A stretch of DNA of 64,000 nt from Thelonectria olida (GCA_020736575.1 JAGPYM010000006.1:1922001-1986000); one strand, 5' to 3'. Shown: positions 1 through 11,798, counted from the stretch's first letter. Notes: a model not told the origin generated them from the sequence alone. Made by a program: numbers and translations.

Positions 1-71
1 CCTTCACCGACAAGTATGAAGGACCTCCGACCCCCGAACATGCCTCCAATAGATGGCTCAAGGCCATGTTG

Positions 72-800
72 TTACTCGTTAGACATGGTTGTAGTGCCCA
101 AGTCCTGGGAAATGGACTGGCTGTAGTTGTCGCAGTCATCCATTATCCATTCAAGGATGCCCACTACCCGTCTGTTCCTGGTAATTCGTTCTCTAATGCG
201 ATAGAAGCGTGCTTCGAGAGAAGTACTGAGATTTCCAAGGTGGAGAACACGCGTGTCTGAGCGACCCGTAGCTCGACTTTTAAGGCTGAGAACACGTTCT
301 TTAATGTGGTCGATGCGTCCTTCGAGATCGGCAAGTCGCTTTTGGAAGGGGGGAATCAGCTGGGCCATCACCTGTTTCAAAGTGACAATCCGTTCTTTAA
401 TGCGATCGATGGGCGCCCTAAGAGCGGCAAGTCGCTTTGTAAGACTGGCAGTCCGTTCTTCAATGCGATCGTGGTCTGCTTGTAAAGCGACAACTTGCTT
501 CTCCAAGCTGAGAATACGGCCGCTACGCCGCCACATTTGAAATAAAGACACGGGGACCCAAGCCCATGCTAAGAAGGTCCACGAAGAAATTGGAGGGTAA
601 ATGGACGACCAGAATCCAGGTGACTCATGCTCGGTGTAATTTGCAATGGAGAGACCATTTTCGGCCGCATTTTGAGGCGCGGGGATGATAATATCGTTCG
701 GCTTCCGAGTGGTATAGTTGGGTTGATTAGAAAGAAGTTGGAGGATGAGGTGGGAGGGGTGAAGGGAGGTATCAGGCGGCGCGCGATACTCGCGACCCAT
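72..800 (-). CDS. hypothetical membrane-anchored coiled-coil protein
   Basis: This is an uninterrupted 242-residue reading frame opening with ATG at 800. I do not recognise the family. Residues about 63-90 are rich in Trp, Phe, Ile and Pro and could form one membrane segment. From about residue 92 to 215 the protein is a charged, heptad-like helix in which a short unit of the type D-R/H-I-K/E-E-R recurs four times, followed each time by a leucine-rich stretch. The same units are visible in the DNA as imperfect repeats beginning near 188, 296, 392 and 455. This layout fits a small membrane-tethered coiled-coil protein. No catalytic motif is visible. The start and the lack of introns are assumptions, and expression is unproven. 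Confidence 0.5.
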   Translation of the reverse strand: MGREYRAPPDTSLHPSHLILQLLSNQPNYTTRKPNDIIIPAPQNAAENGLSIANYTEHESPGFWSSIYPPISSWTFLAWAWVPVSLFQMWRRSGRILSLEKQVVALQADHDRIEERTASLTKRLAALRAPIDRIKERIVTLKQVMAQLIPPFQKRLADLEGRIDHIKERVLSLKSRATGRSDTRVLHLGNLSTSLEARFYRIRERITRNRRVVGILEWIMDDCDNYSQSISQDLGTTTMSNE

Positions 801-1032
801 GGTGTATTCTTTTTAGAATTAGCTGGTGTAAAGAGAGGGAGTCGTTGGCGTTGATGAAGAAGAAGAAGAGATGAACGAAGGGAAAGGAATGGCGAAGATG
901 GAGTGAATGAGATAGAGAGTGATTTTCTGATGGGAGGAACGCAACAATGGGAGGCAGATGCCACGACAAATGGAACGCAGTTGCCAAGATTAGACACCAC
1001 CAGTCGTTCCTCTCGACTCCTTCTACCGGCAA

Positions 1033-1981
1033 TTACAGCCCGTTCAACTTCCTCTCTCCTCTCACCAAAATACCCAACGACGTCCCCTCCCTTGTCCGGC
1101 ACGGCCTCCCCCCGCAAGCCTCCTGAATCGCCCGAATCGCGTACGAATGCACCGTCAACGACAGAAACTCTCCGTTAACATCGTTCCAGATCTGCTCCAA
1201 CGCCTTCTGCTTCCTCGCTTTATGCTCCTCGTCAGTCTCGAAATGCCCATCTCTCCCAAACGTGTCTACCTCCACGAACCCGTCCTCTAGCGTGTACTCG
1301 GGCCAGTTCTCGCGGATCCATGACCCAGGCCGTCGGAAGTCGCAAGTGTGCAGCGTCATGCGCTCGCGGAGGAGGTCTTTGACTTTGGGGTTGAAAGGCT
1401 GACTGTGCGCTTGCATGAGGGGTTTGAAGACCAGATCACTTGTTTGCAGACAGCGGGCGAGAGGGCTGGTATACAGGGTTTGAGGGAGGGGGGCGCCATC
1501 TTTAGCGACGAGATTGAGCCAGAAGGCGCTGAGGTCGTGGGCTTGTTGGATGCCGACATCAGTAAGATACGCATCGAACCACGTCTCTTTGTCGTCGCCA
1601 TTCAGAAACGACACCCGGGCCTACATCAAGGTTAGATGCTGAGAGGAGTCCAACACGGGGGAGTCAGTCACTCACATCCCACTCCTCAGTGCCGACTTCG
1701 GCATGCTTCTTGTTATGGTACCCGAACCCATGACGTGTCAAGTAGAGAACTTTGTAGACAACATGATCCGGAGATTCTTTGTTGAGCCACTTCACATAGG
1801 CAGCAAATCGGACCCAATCTCGCTGGTCTGGCGAGAGGGGATCGTCGGAGGGGTATTTGTGACCCGGGACAAGACCGAGATGAGGCTGAGTGGTGACCTT
1901 GAAGTCGACATATTGGGGTTCAAGATCGACGAGCTCGGTGAAGACGTCGGGGACGGTTGTAAAGGTCCACTTGGAAGCCAT
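1033..1981 (-). CDS. histidine phosphatase (phosphoglycerate mutase-like, PMU1-type)
   Basis: Two exons, 1981-1676 and 1620-1033, give 297 residues. The 55-bp intron (1621-1675) has GTGAGT, a CTAAC branch site and a TAG acceptor, and splicing restores the frame exactly. The product belongs to the histidine phosphatase superfamily. The phosphate-binding RHG motif lies in YLTRHGFGYHN near residue 83-93, followed by SPLARCLQTS in the middle and a second catalytic histidine in TVHSYAIRAI near the C-terminus. The organisation resembles yeast Pmu1 and related fungal phosphomutase-like proteins, whose physiological substrates are poorly defined. It is therefore probably a cytosolic phosphatase rather than a glycolytic mutase. 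The family is secure; the substrate is not. Confidence 0.85.
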
Positions 1982-2548
1982 GATTATGATTCAAGTCTCT
2001 AATGAAGATGATCTAATTGTTTGGCCAAGTGAGCAAAGAAAGCAAGAGGTTCGGCTTTGTTTCAAGAACTGATGCGCAAGGAGAGGAAGGATCTATACGT
2101 CTAAGATGCGAACGCACGCAAAAACAGGCTTCTATCAGCCGAGCTTGAGAAGTAAAAGTGAGAGGGAGTGAGTCAAGTGGTGTCCGGTTGAGAGATGACT
2201 GGTGCGGTTGGAAACTTGGAATCCTCCATAAGTGCGGGGCATTTGACACAATGCCCTTAGTAAGGTATCGGCCGAGTGAACTCGGACAGGAAACATTACC
2301 ATCGTCAAGGAAAATGAAAGTGTAACAAAGAAATAGGTATTACTATTAAAGCCCCAACCGACTGCCTGTTCTAATATTGGCTCTGCTCATTCGAAGAAAT
2401 CAAATGTGGTCCAAAACTATCCTGGTCAACTCACCACAGCCTGACGAGGATAACCATCCGTCCTATTTCCCTCCCCCCCCCCAATTCCTACCCATTTTCT
2501 GCCCTGGTCGAGCTTTTATCATCCTCTTAAACTCCAATTATCGCCCGC
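1982..2548. other. intergenic, histidine phosphatase / DUF4246
   Basis: This spacer of 567 bp holds the upstream region of the histidine phosphatase gene and the 3' end of the DUF4246 gene, both transcribed leftward. It contains a run of ten C residues near 2470. I see no gene or RNA in it. Confidence 0.5.
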
Positions 2549-4539
2549 TCAATGCTCGCAGAAGTTCCAGTTCCATCCCACTTTTCTAAGATTATCCGTT
2601 GTTGTGTGTTGCTTCGCACTCCTTTCCTCCATTAACTCCTCCCGAATTTTCTTCGCCTCCCTCTCGCTGATGGGAAATTCCAAATTGTCCGTCACCACAT
2701 CTCTGACTTCCACAGGCAAATTCCCAATCGAGGTACCCTTCAAAGCCTTGTCCGCCCACCAGTCCAGCTGCTGGGGCGGTACGTTGGCTGTCGAAATGAT
2801 AGGCACGGCTGGGTCGACGAGGAACAAAGCCAGTATTTTCCGGTGTCCAGGGCGTGTCTTGTCAACCAGCTCAAAGGGGCTGACATGGTGTTGGTAGACG
2901 TTAGGGAAGAAGAGCATGCGGTCCGGCCGCGTCAGGACGCTGCCAATGTCCTGTATGGTGTCGGCATCGGGACGGATGGCAAAGATGCGCTGCATCATAT
3001 CTTCTGTGGTTCCTTGATACCTGAAATTTGCCGATAGATATTCAGCATTGGCAGCGGTTCGAAAGTCGAGATGGCACTCGGTGATGTTGTCGCTGTCATA
3101 GTAATACAGCGCCGTCGCGCAGATGCGCTCGTTGAGTTGGCCTTCGATGTGCCATGACCCGCCATCATACGAAGGACTCTCCGGCGTCAGATGGATGTTG
3201 GCTAGCTTGACAATGACTTGGATCCGAGACGCCTTGTCGAAGAAACCTGATCTCTTGACATCGCCCGCGCTCAATAGGACGTAATCGTCTGGGTTTTCAC
3301 TAGGGCCAGGCAAGTCTATTGGGTGAGTCTTCCGAAACCACTCAATATCTAGCCGCTGACGCTCAGATCCCTCATACCAGTTTTCGCAATGCTCGTTTGC
3401 CCCCCTGGGCTGTTCGTCTTCGTTGACAGGCCGGTTTAAGGCGTCACACTCGTCCCAGTCGGCGTCACCAAAACAGATATCCTCGACGGTACACCGAAGC
3501 GCAACCTCTTCAGCCCTAGCAGAGATGCGCTGAACGAGAAATTCGGTGGGCCATCGATACACAACGTCCCACGCCGGTAGGGACTTTTCGATAATCTGTT
3601 CGATGATTGGGTATAGTGCGGCATGCTCAACAGGGTGAAGGTTGTTGATATAACTCTCGATCCGGGGATGTTCCCCAGTGAGGTCGACGTCACAAGGAAG
3701 CCATTGGAAACGAGTCGAGGCGGTTTCCACCGGTCCTGAAAAGGGAGGCCCGTAGTATCTATAGATACTTTTCTTTCCCTTTCCCTTGGTAGGCTCGGGG
3801 ATAGCAACTCCCAGGCCACAATGTTCAAGACAATTCTCAATGGTGATACGCTTGTCTGGGATGATGAGAGAACGGCCGTATACAAGAGGGTACAGCGACG
3901 GATGAACAAGATCCAAAACCTTGCCCTTACTTCCAGGGTGCCAATCCTGATATTCGGGCGGCACATTCTCCAAGGGTGCCACAGCGGATTTGAGGGCCTC
4001 GCGGAGGTCATCTGGGATGAGCTTGTCCGACTTGATGGCGCAGGCCGAGTAATCCATCACTGGTATCAGCCCCGTCTTGTAGAGTTTGGCCTTTTTACGC
4101 AATTCCATAATACACTATCGAATCATGAGCGAGAGTAGTGTTGGGGGTGGGCGAGGGGGCTTACAGCGTCAGCCATGGCCTCGGTGAAGTCTGCATACTC
4201 GCGATATTCAGTCCAGGGCATTTCGAGGGCTTCTTTCTTCCACTTGGCCACAATTTTGCGGTTTTTGACCTTTCGCCACCATTCGGGCTTGTTGGTGATG
4301 TCCTCTATGAATCGGAGCATGCAGACCTCACGGACAGTGAGTGTATCAGCGTTCCAGTCCCATGCTTGGTCGCCGACTAGGACAGGGAAGCAGCCTTGGA
4401 CGTCGAAATCCACTGGCTTCCCAAAGCCAGGGACGCAGAGCGCGTCGTCGCTTGACTGATTGGAATCTGAAGCAGACATGGTGGAGAGGAAGTCGTTGAG
4501 ACTGAAGTCATCGCGAACCCCTTTAAGGAGGTGATGCAC
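2549..4539 (-). CDS. DUF4246 family protein
   Basis: Exons 4539-4165 and 4114-2549 join in phase 0 to give 646 residues. The 50-bp intron 4115-4164 has GTAAG and TAG borders. The protein matches the fungal DUF4246 family, with conserved blocks around LVHPSLYPLVYGRS, around RFQWLPCDV and near the C-terminal HRKILALFLVDP. Its C-terminal half also contains HLD, then FFPNVYQHHVSPFEL, then the HRK block. That order is what a 2-oxoglutarate/Fe(II) oxygenase uses (HxD, distal His, Arg). The oxygenase idea is my inference; the family is annotated as unknown. The start could also be the ATG at 4479, 20 codons downstream. The gene is divergent from the PEX11-like gene across 1.45 kb. Confidence 0.85.
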
Positions 4540-5988
4540 CTACACATTTGTAGATTGGAAGGAATGAGCACAGCCCCTGGGGCGGTCGGCGGATTGTTGG
4601 GCCTAGGAAAAAGCAGCCAACAGCCAATGGCTGAGGGCTAAGACAAGTTTCATCTTGGGTGGCGTTTTTGTGCCTGAGGAAACAATTGCGAGTGTTGATA
4701 CGGGAGTAAGGAGCATTCAGAATGGCTTGTTGCCAGTTAGATCCAAATCAGACAGCAAAGGGAACACTCGAATGAGTGATTTGGGCTCCATTTTTATCTA
4801 GTTTTGCTTGGAAAGCAGTGACCGAACGATTATTGGCAGGTCTTCTGCAATTGAAGGCATCGATAGCAAGAGGTTGCTAGCTTCATCAGGAGAGATTGGA
4901 TGGCGGAATGGTTCCCTGGGAATGTAACTCCGCTTTTTTACCGGGCCTGATGAGGCTTAGTTAAGTCGAGCTGTTGAGACGCTTGAGCTCCCATCAGTCA
5001 GCAGGCAGCTCGCGCAAAAGCTGTGGGGAAGCCAGACCAGGCAAGTTTGTTGGTCCTGGGGAAGAGGCACAACAGCCGATATCACAGGCCAACAGCTCTG
5101 AGACAAAGCCGGGGTAAATTTCCTTTCCCCAGACAACATCTCGCAAATCTGACGATGTCTCGAGCATTTTTGCTGGTATTCTGCCCATGTCAGAAGAAAA
5201 AGAGCCTCTTGCCTCGGGTTGTCTGCGGGTTTTTTCTCTCTATCCCACTCCTCTCTCGAGTGGAACGGAGAGCCGATACGTAATGATTGTCCACCGAAGG
5301 TCGGCGGGTAAACGCTAAGGATCTGATAAGAAAAAAAGAAAAGGTACTATCCGCACAAGAGGTTGGAAAACATTCATGGCGCGCATCTCCTGTTCTTGTG
5401 TCAACCAGGTCCGAATCTTGCAGCGTAGCAGTAAATTCTTGACTAAAATTGCCATGGCACGAATGCGCTGCACCTATCGAATTCCATCCCTGACCAACCA
5501 CATTACCGAGGCTTCGGTTGGACGACATGGCAGTTGCAGACAGCTCCCAGGTGCAGGTACGGACGCAGTACCTTCCGTCACTCTGACGGGGGGTTGCGGC
5601 TCGCCCACGTCCCATCCCACCTTCCCCCCACGAATCACAGCCAAGACCCTGCCGAGGCACGGAGGCCGGGTTTTTCGGCCAGTGCAGTGCAAGTCCCGGG
5701 GTGGTACCTCCCTCCACTGACTGCCATGCTGCCGTTACCTCTGAACAGCGCCGCCGCCCTCGGCCACCACTGCGATCAATTAGCTTAGAATACCGCCGCC
5801 TTTGATTGTATGAGGCCATTCCCACCGCCAAAAAAGAACTCCTTTTCTTCCCTTCTTTTCTTTCTTTTCCTTGTTGCGTTTTTCTTTCCTGGTTACCTTT
5901 CTCGCCGCCTTCAGCCTTGTCCTCCCTCGCAGGGATTAACTACTCACTCTCTTGATATCCTCGAACCCTCCCTTCTCCCGTCGCGAAC
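4540..5988. promoter_or_regulatory. divergent intergenic region DUF4246 / PEX11-like
   Basis: This 1.45-kb spacer contains no convincing gene. The last 180 bases before the PEX11-like start (about 5810-5985) are strongly pyrimidine-rich with repeated CTTTTC and TTCTTT, the usual look of a fungal core promoter and 5' leader. Several short frames here lack any recognisable protein character. Confidence 0.4.
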
Positions 5989-6966
5989 ATGTCCGAAACC
6001 GCCGTCGAACCGCCCTCCATCGCTGTTGAGGCCCAGCTGCCTCTCTCCGAAACCATCAACTCCGATGCCAAGCTGGCCAAGAAGACCACCAACGAGAAGA
6101 CGACACAGACCGATGCTCCGTTCAAGCTCACCTCCGCAATCGCCGCCACACCCTCTACGGTCGATGCCTTCGTCCAGCACCTGCACCGTTGTTTGCGCAC
6201 CCGCGGCGGCACCGACACAGTTCTCCTCTTCACTGCCTATGCGGCTCGTCTTGCCGGCGCGAGTCTCGACATTCTCGGACGCACCGCCCTGCGCCAATCT
6301 GCCCGTCAGCTGGTTGAGCTCGCCTTCCAGCTACCGCCTAAGACGAGTGTGGTGTTGGGCACGGCGCCAGCTCCTCCGCTGACCACGCTCGCACTTGCCC
6401 TCGCGAAGCGTCTCGAGGCCTTTGTCGGCATGCTGGGCGAGTGGCGCACCATGAACCGTTTGTGGGGGATCATGGCCATGTGGCTCGCGGCCAAGGACCT
6501 GATTCTACGGCTACGCAAGCCCGCCAAGGTGTCCGAGACAGGCGAGAAGGTTCCTGGTGCTGGCAAGTTCAACACCACCATTGAGGTTCTCCAAGTCATC
6601 TCCCTCACTGCCTACCACATCGGCGAGGCCACCGCATGGTTCGCAGGCAAGGGCGTTGTTAAGTTGTCGCCCGAGGCCCGCACCAAATTCGCGACAGTCA
6701 GCGTTCGATCTTGGGGCGCCTACGTTTTCATGGAGCTTTTCCGGCTGCTCGTCGAGCGCAAGCGCCGAACCGTCTCCGAAAACGCGGTTGTCGAGAAGGA
6801 ATACAAGGATGAGTGGTTCACCAACTTTACGCACACGGCTGCATGGGCGCCTCTGACTATCCACTGGGGCTTTGGCAATGGATTCCTTCCTGATATTGCG
6901 GTTGCGGCATTGGCGGCGTATCCTTCGACTGCGCTCATGAAGAACCTGTGGAAAGAAACTGCTTAG
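5989..6966 (+). CDS. PEX11-family peroxisome division protein (Pex11C-like)
   Basis: This single-exon frame of 325 residues begins at ATG 5989 behind a CT-rich leader. The N-terminal 45 residues are hydrophilic and acidic. The body starts with VDAFVQHLHRCLRTRGGTD, a tetratricopeptide-like amphipathic start typical of peroxin 11 relatives, followed by RLAGASLDILGR, EWRTMNRLWGIMAMW and ending with a hydrophobic stretch near WAPLTIHWGFGNGFLPD. The RTMNRLWG segment is characteristic of the Pex11C branch in filamentous fungi. Members sit in the peroxisomal membrane and help elongate and divide peroxisomes. The family call is good; the C-subtype assignment rests on memory of such motifs. Confidence 0.75.
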   Translation: MSETAVEPPSIAVEAQLPLSETINSDAKLAKKTTNEKTTQTDAPFKLTSAIAATPSTVDAFVQHLHRCLRTRGGTDTVLLFTAYAARLAGASLDILGRTALRQSARQLVELAFQLPPKTSVVLGTAPAPPLTTLALALAKRLEAFVGMLGEWRTMNRLWGIMAMWLAAKDLILRLRKPAKVSETGEKVPGAGKFNTTIEVLQVISLTAYHIGEATAWFAGKGVVKLSPEARTKFATVSVRSWGAYVFMELFRLLVERKRRTVSENAVVEKEYKDEWFTNFTHTAAWAPLTIHWGFGNGFLPDIAVAALAAYPSTALMKNLWKETA

Positions 6967-7424
6967 AGGGTGGATTGTGCGATGTTCGGGAAGAGCGCCG
7001 AGGTGGCAGGGGGTACTTCGCTTTGGATAAAGCACTGGCCAGCCACGATCAGCGGGAACAAATGTTCTGAGTATGGAGAAAGCCTCACATTACAGGAGTC
7101 GGATTTGGGTATTGATAGAACAGGAAAGTGAGGTTTAGGCAGAGGAAGACGCCCTTTTTGGAGACTGCGGAGAACAAATGCACACCTAAAACATGGGAGA
7201 GAATATTGGCGAAGTCCTTGTTTTGGGACCATGAGAGGGATTTCTTTTCATTCTGCGATAATGAGACCATGCTTCAAAGCATTTACACACACATATACCA
7301 TTATACACTTCTGAGGTAGAGCTGGGACGTGTGGTCTCGAAGGGTGCATTCGGATATAGGTAGATGAGCGCAACCAAGAAAGCACATACACACACAAGCT
7401 CCCCAGAGGATCCGTATATACTGA
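6967..7424. other. convergent 3' region PEX11-like / hemerythrin
   Basis: This 458-bp tail-to-tail spacer carries the 3' ends of both genes. It is moderately AT-rich between about 7230 and 7320. No gene or structured RNA is seen. Confidence 0.4.
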
Positions 7425-8301
7425 TTACATTGGCAACCTCGCAATTTCTTCCTTGGTCCAATAACGCCTCATGTTCTCGGCCCCAAGCGTCTTCACCTCC
7501 TGGTCCAAATGCGTCCACAACACACCCCCCCAGCTCTCCATCTTCTGCTTCAACACATCGAGCGCAAAGTCCTCCTCGCCGCCGCGACACGCGCGCAAGT
7601 AGGCCTCGAAGGCGTCAAGCCCCGTGTGGATCTCTCGGTGCTGGCGCAGGAGCTCTGCCGCGCCGCCGCCGCGTCCGTTGCGAAACTCAGGCATCTTCTT
7701 GGCCAGGTGGGGGAAGACGTAGGTTTCCTCGATGCCGTGGTGGGTGGTCAGGTGCTCGGCAAACTGCAGGCCTTCCGAGATGAACTGCTTGAGCGTCATG
7801 TTTTGCGGACGGCGGTTGGTTGTGCAGGCCGTCCAGAGGAGGGTCCAGGAGCGGCGGAAGTGGTTGTGCTGGTGGGTGTTAGTTACCAGTGTGGGCACTC
7901 TCACATGGATGGACTTATGAAGAAGCTATGATAGAGGTGGTTGGCAGTCTTACAAAGTAATCCATCTTCTCGGCTAGGCGGTTATACGCCCTGAAATCAT
8001 GATCTGACAGTGGCGGCAACTCTTCTTCGGTTTTGCTGGACTCAACGGCGACCGACTTGACACTGTCGTCTTGCCCTTGCGGGGTCTCGGATGCCGTCGT
8101 TGACATGCTGGTTGCCAGTTGATGTGCAGCTGAGGCGGTAGATAGTCTCGCCTTTCTCGTCGCACCCAATCCCTGTCCCAATCTCGCTCTGGGAAAGAAT
8201 CTCGCTGTTATCGTCGTTATCGTTGTCGTCTGTCGTCGAGTGAAAATGAAGCTATCGTAAACCGTCTTGGCCGGGTGAAAGTGAGTTGACCTGATTCTCA
8301 T
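7425..8301 (-). CDS. hemerythrin HHE-domain protein
   Basis: Exons 8301-7954 and 7868-7425 give 263 residues. The 85-bp intron (7869-7953) has GTAAG, a CTAAC branch site and a CAG acceptor, and splices in phase 0. The C-terminal 160 residues form a hemerythrin-like four-helix domain. The iron-ligand pattern is visible: YFHNHFRRSW, then HLTTHHGIEE, then LLRQHREIH, then LWTHLDQEVK. Such domains carry a di-iron centre for oxygen or metal sensing and handling. The N-terminal 65 residues are rich in Arg, Thr and Ser and could be a mitochondrial presequence, or untranslated leader if translation begins at ATG 8106. The role in this organism is unknown. Confidence 0.85.
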
Positions 8302-9137
8302 GGCCCACGCTCACCAGCCAGGAATAATGAACACCAGTCTAGGGTATTATACAACCAAAACAAGGATATAGAAAGAAAAGAACAAACGGAATAAAATATC
8401 AATTTTCAAGTCCTGTCAGAGAAAAAATAGGTAATTCCCTTCCCACCTTCATCCCCCAGGCTAAACCCAGACCAGCCACCCAGCCATACAGAGCAGGGGC
8501 AATTTGCATGCTGATGCCGCGCGCCAACTTAGTCATCGTAGGCGCATCGCTGTTGGGCCGGCAAAGGCGACACAGCGACCCCGACGAACCGCGCGGTCGG
8601 GTCGTTGATTCTTCTGGCGAAGCAGAATTCTCCGAGATCCATCCGTGTCCGTTGGGAGGCGGCTTCTGCACTGCATTACGTGAGATTTTCAAGGCTCGCT
8701 TCTGAATAAGGATTACTCCAAGTATTCTTGAGGTGGCCATACAATGATGCCCAACCGACAAGAAAGAAACCCCGGCCCGTCGCTCGGTAAGAAGCCCGGC
8801 CGATAAGGCAGGTGTAGAGGTCGTCACAAGGCGGCTAATATAGTACTTTTATTGAAACCCAACAGGGTCCCAAGGGTTGGCTTTCCCTTAGTATAAAACA
8901 ACACACACATATGCAATGAGACGTCCCTCTTTACTCATCACCACATGAAACTTCGCAGGCTTTTCGCACCCAGTTTGTCGAAAGACTGGCGAGTTCCTAT
9001 GTATCCTTATTCCGTTTCAACCTAGTGACACGTTGCGTATCCTTCCTCGCCCTTTTCATTAAAAAGCAACCATCCCAATGCAAAATGCAAGCAACTTTAA
9101 AGACGCCTTCATCTCAAGTTTCATCCTTGTTTCCCAC
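8302..9137. other. intergenic, hemerythrin / eIF3c 3' side
   Basis: This 836-bp region has no assured gene. A 142-residue frame on the minus strand (8399-8827) ends in a hydrophobic stretch that could be a small membrane protein, but it has no recognisable relatives and no supporting signals. It is left uncalled. Confidence 0.35.
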
Positions 9138-11798
9138 TCAACCTCGGACCGCCGCACCCAGCGCTCCGCCCGTGAACTGCGTACCACCAGCCTGTCGCTG
9201 TGTGTTGCCGCCCGTCCGCGCGCCTCCTCGGCCCTGTCGCTGGCCTCCTCTGTGTCCACCACGGCCCCGGCCACCTTGTCGCTCAAAGGCGTTTGAAGTG
9301 CCCTGCGTTCGCTGTTCCAACGTGCGCTCGTTAGTCTCGATGAGCGCGCTGGCCTTGTCAGAGAGGGCCAGAGCCAGGGACTGGAGACGGCTGAGCTCAA
9401 CGCCTTTGCGGAAAATGACGGTCAAGGTGACCTGGTCCAGAGACGCGGCCAGCTCCTCATGGCTGATCATCTTGCTGATAACAGCTGACACCTTGGAGGC
9501 GTCGAGCTCGAACATGGTGCTGAGAGTTTCAATGGCGAGGGTGTCGTAGAAGGGAGCGTAGGTAAAGAGATATGTGCGTAGGCCCTCTTCTTGGATCTGC
9601 TTGGACAGCATAGTCTTGATCTCCTCGGCATTAGGGAGAAGATCCCAGATCTTGATACTGTGAATGAAGGTAATTGACTTCTTCCACTCGCCAGCGGCCA
9701 GAGCCTTGGACGCTTGCATCACATGGTCTCGGGTGTTCTCAGGGGGACCAGTGAAGATTTGCCTCTCGTGGTACTCGAGCATACGACGGTAAGTCTTGCT
9801 GATGATGCGCTTCTTGACATCGGGTGACGAGCCAGTCTGGGCCAATAGAGGAATCTCCAGGAGCATGCTGCAGGTCAGGTACACACACTCGAGCAGCTCC
9901 AGGTTGATGTGCATGTGGAAGGGAAGTTGTCGTTGCTTCTCGAGGCGCTCCTGCTCAGGAGAAACCTGGCCATATCGCTGCATCATGACACCCTGAGCAA
10001 GTAGCTCCTTCTGACGGCCGCTGCCACAGATCTCTTGCAGAGTGTTCTGAGCATCGTACACCAGGCCCTTACGGAAGGCGCAAAGACCGACCTGAACCAA
10101 TGTTCGGTTGTACAAGATCTGGCTCAGCACGTCAAAGTTGGGGATGTTCTCCTGAAGATGGGACATCAACATCATGTCACGGGCCTTGTAGTATTCGCCA
10201 TGGAGAGCAAGGAAGTAAACCTGGCACAGCATGGCTCGGGCACGAATGATGCCGTCACTGTTGCTGAAAAGGTAGTTGCAGAGAATGTTGACGAGGTTTC
10301 CAGCATCCTGCGCCTCGCTCCGGGGAGTGATGACTGACTCCACCGAGTCGCCGGCGGCCTTCCAGCAGTTCTCCTCAAAGGTCTTGACGACCTGGGCGGG
10401 CTTGAAATAGACGTGCTCCAGACGGCGCATAACAATGCGGTTCACGCTATCTTGGGGTGTGTCAAGAGACTCGTCCTTTCGGAGGGTCTCGTAGTAAAGG
10501 AGGCCGCGGAAGATGATGTTGTAAAGGGCACCCTCATCCTGCAACCGCTCGATGTACTCCGAGGTGTGGGGGTCAATGCTCTGCAGGGAGCGGACAAGCT
10601 CATCGTCTAGTCGCTCAATGTACGAGACAATGCTGCCAGCAACCTTGATATACTTCTGACCAGGCTGCAGAGTAGGGGGCTTCTCATCATCATCCCATTC
10701 CTCGGCATTCTCAACAACGACGTAGTCCTTGTTCTGCTCGAGAACTTCAAGAAGGGATGAGAGTTCCTTCTCGGCGGCCTTCCAGTGCTCAAGAGGCATA
10801 ACGTTACCAGTGCCAGCGCCAAGATCGAATCGGGCGGAGACAATGGTGAGAAGGACGCGGATCTTCTGGTAAGGGGTGTTGGCAATTTCGTTGAGCTTCT
10901 CCATCACCTTGATCTGCTCTTGACGGTCGGTGTTCTTCTTGCCACGAGTGTCCAAGATGCTTCGCAGGTTCTTGAAGATACCCTCAGGGGTGTATTGGAG
11001 GGTCTTGCCGCCCTTACCAACGGTTGCGAAACCATCGTCGTCACCCTCCTCGTTAGCGGGAGCGGCCTCAACCTGGAGCTTGGCAGTCTTCTTTGGCTTG
11101 GGAGCCTCCGCGGGCTCATCCTCGGACGACTCCATGAAACCGCCCTTGTCTGACCGGTAAGCATCGAGCTGGGTCTGGAACTCCTTGTTGTTCTTCTTGA
11201 TTTTTTGCTTGACGGCGTTTAAGGCTCGGGCCTGGGTGGCGTTCATCTTCTTGGCCTTGGGGGTGACTTTTTGCTTGGCGAGGGCCTCGTTCATAAAGTC
11301 CTCGAGCTCAGCGAGGATTCGGATGTAGGGCCTTGGGGGCTTGGCGCCGGTCAACTTGGTGACTTGGCGGTTGAGCTTGTCGAACTCTGGTTGACATGTT
11401 AATATGAGACATATTCCATCAAAAATTCATCAAATTCTGGAGGCCATACCAGTCGAGATGAGAGTCCAGTCACCGTTCTTCTGGCCGTTCTCAATCTGCT
11501 TAATGGAGGCTTCGAGCTCGTCAAGACGCTTGTCCTTTGCACTCCTGACCTTGGCTCGAACCTCATCATCGCTATCCTCGCTCTCTGACGACACATCCTT
11601 CAAGAATTTGTTTGCACCGACTTCGTCGCTGTCGGAGTCGCTGTCGGCGTTCTCGTCGGACTCGTCCTGGGAATCCTCGTCAGAGTCACCCTGGGAACCA
11701 ACCTCCTGCTCCTCCTCCTCCTCCTCGGAGTAGAGTTCCTCCTCGTCGCTGGAGCTCTCGCTCGAGCTGTCGTCGCCGCCGCGGAAGAATCGAGACAT
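9138..11798 (-). CDS. nip1: translation initiation factor eIF3 subunit C (Nip1)
   Basis: Exons 11798-11450 and 11386-9138 join with one split codon to give 865 residues, close to the usual fungal length. The 63-bp intron has GTATGG and CAG borders. The N-terminus begins [20 protein letters not shown] and continues as a long Ser/Asp/Glu tract, as in eIF3c proteins that bind eIF1 and eIF5. The conserved core includes [18 protein letters not shown], and a PCI domain covers roughly residues 620-790. The last 45 residues are an RGG-type Gly/Arg tail. eIF3c is a scaffold of the eIF3 complex on the 40S ribosome. It is transcribed away from ISA2. Confidence 0.95.

Noticed and set aside
8399..8827. 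142-residue minus-strand frame ending in a possible membrane segment
   Set aside because: It could be a small mitochondrial protein but nothing identifies it; the evidence is too weak for a gene call.
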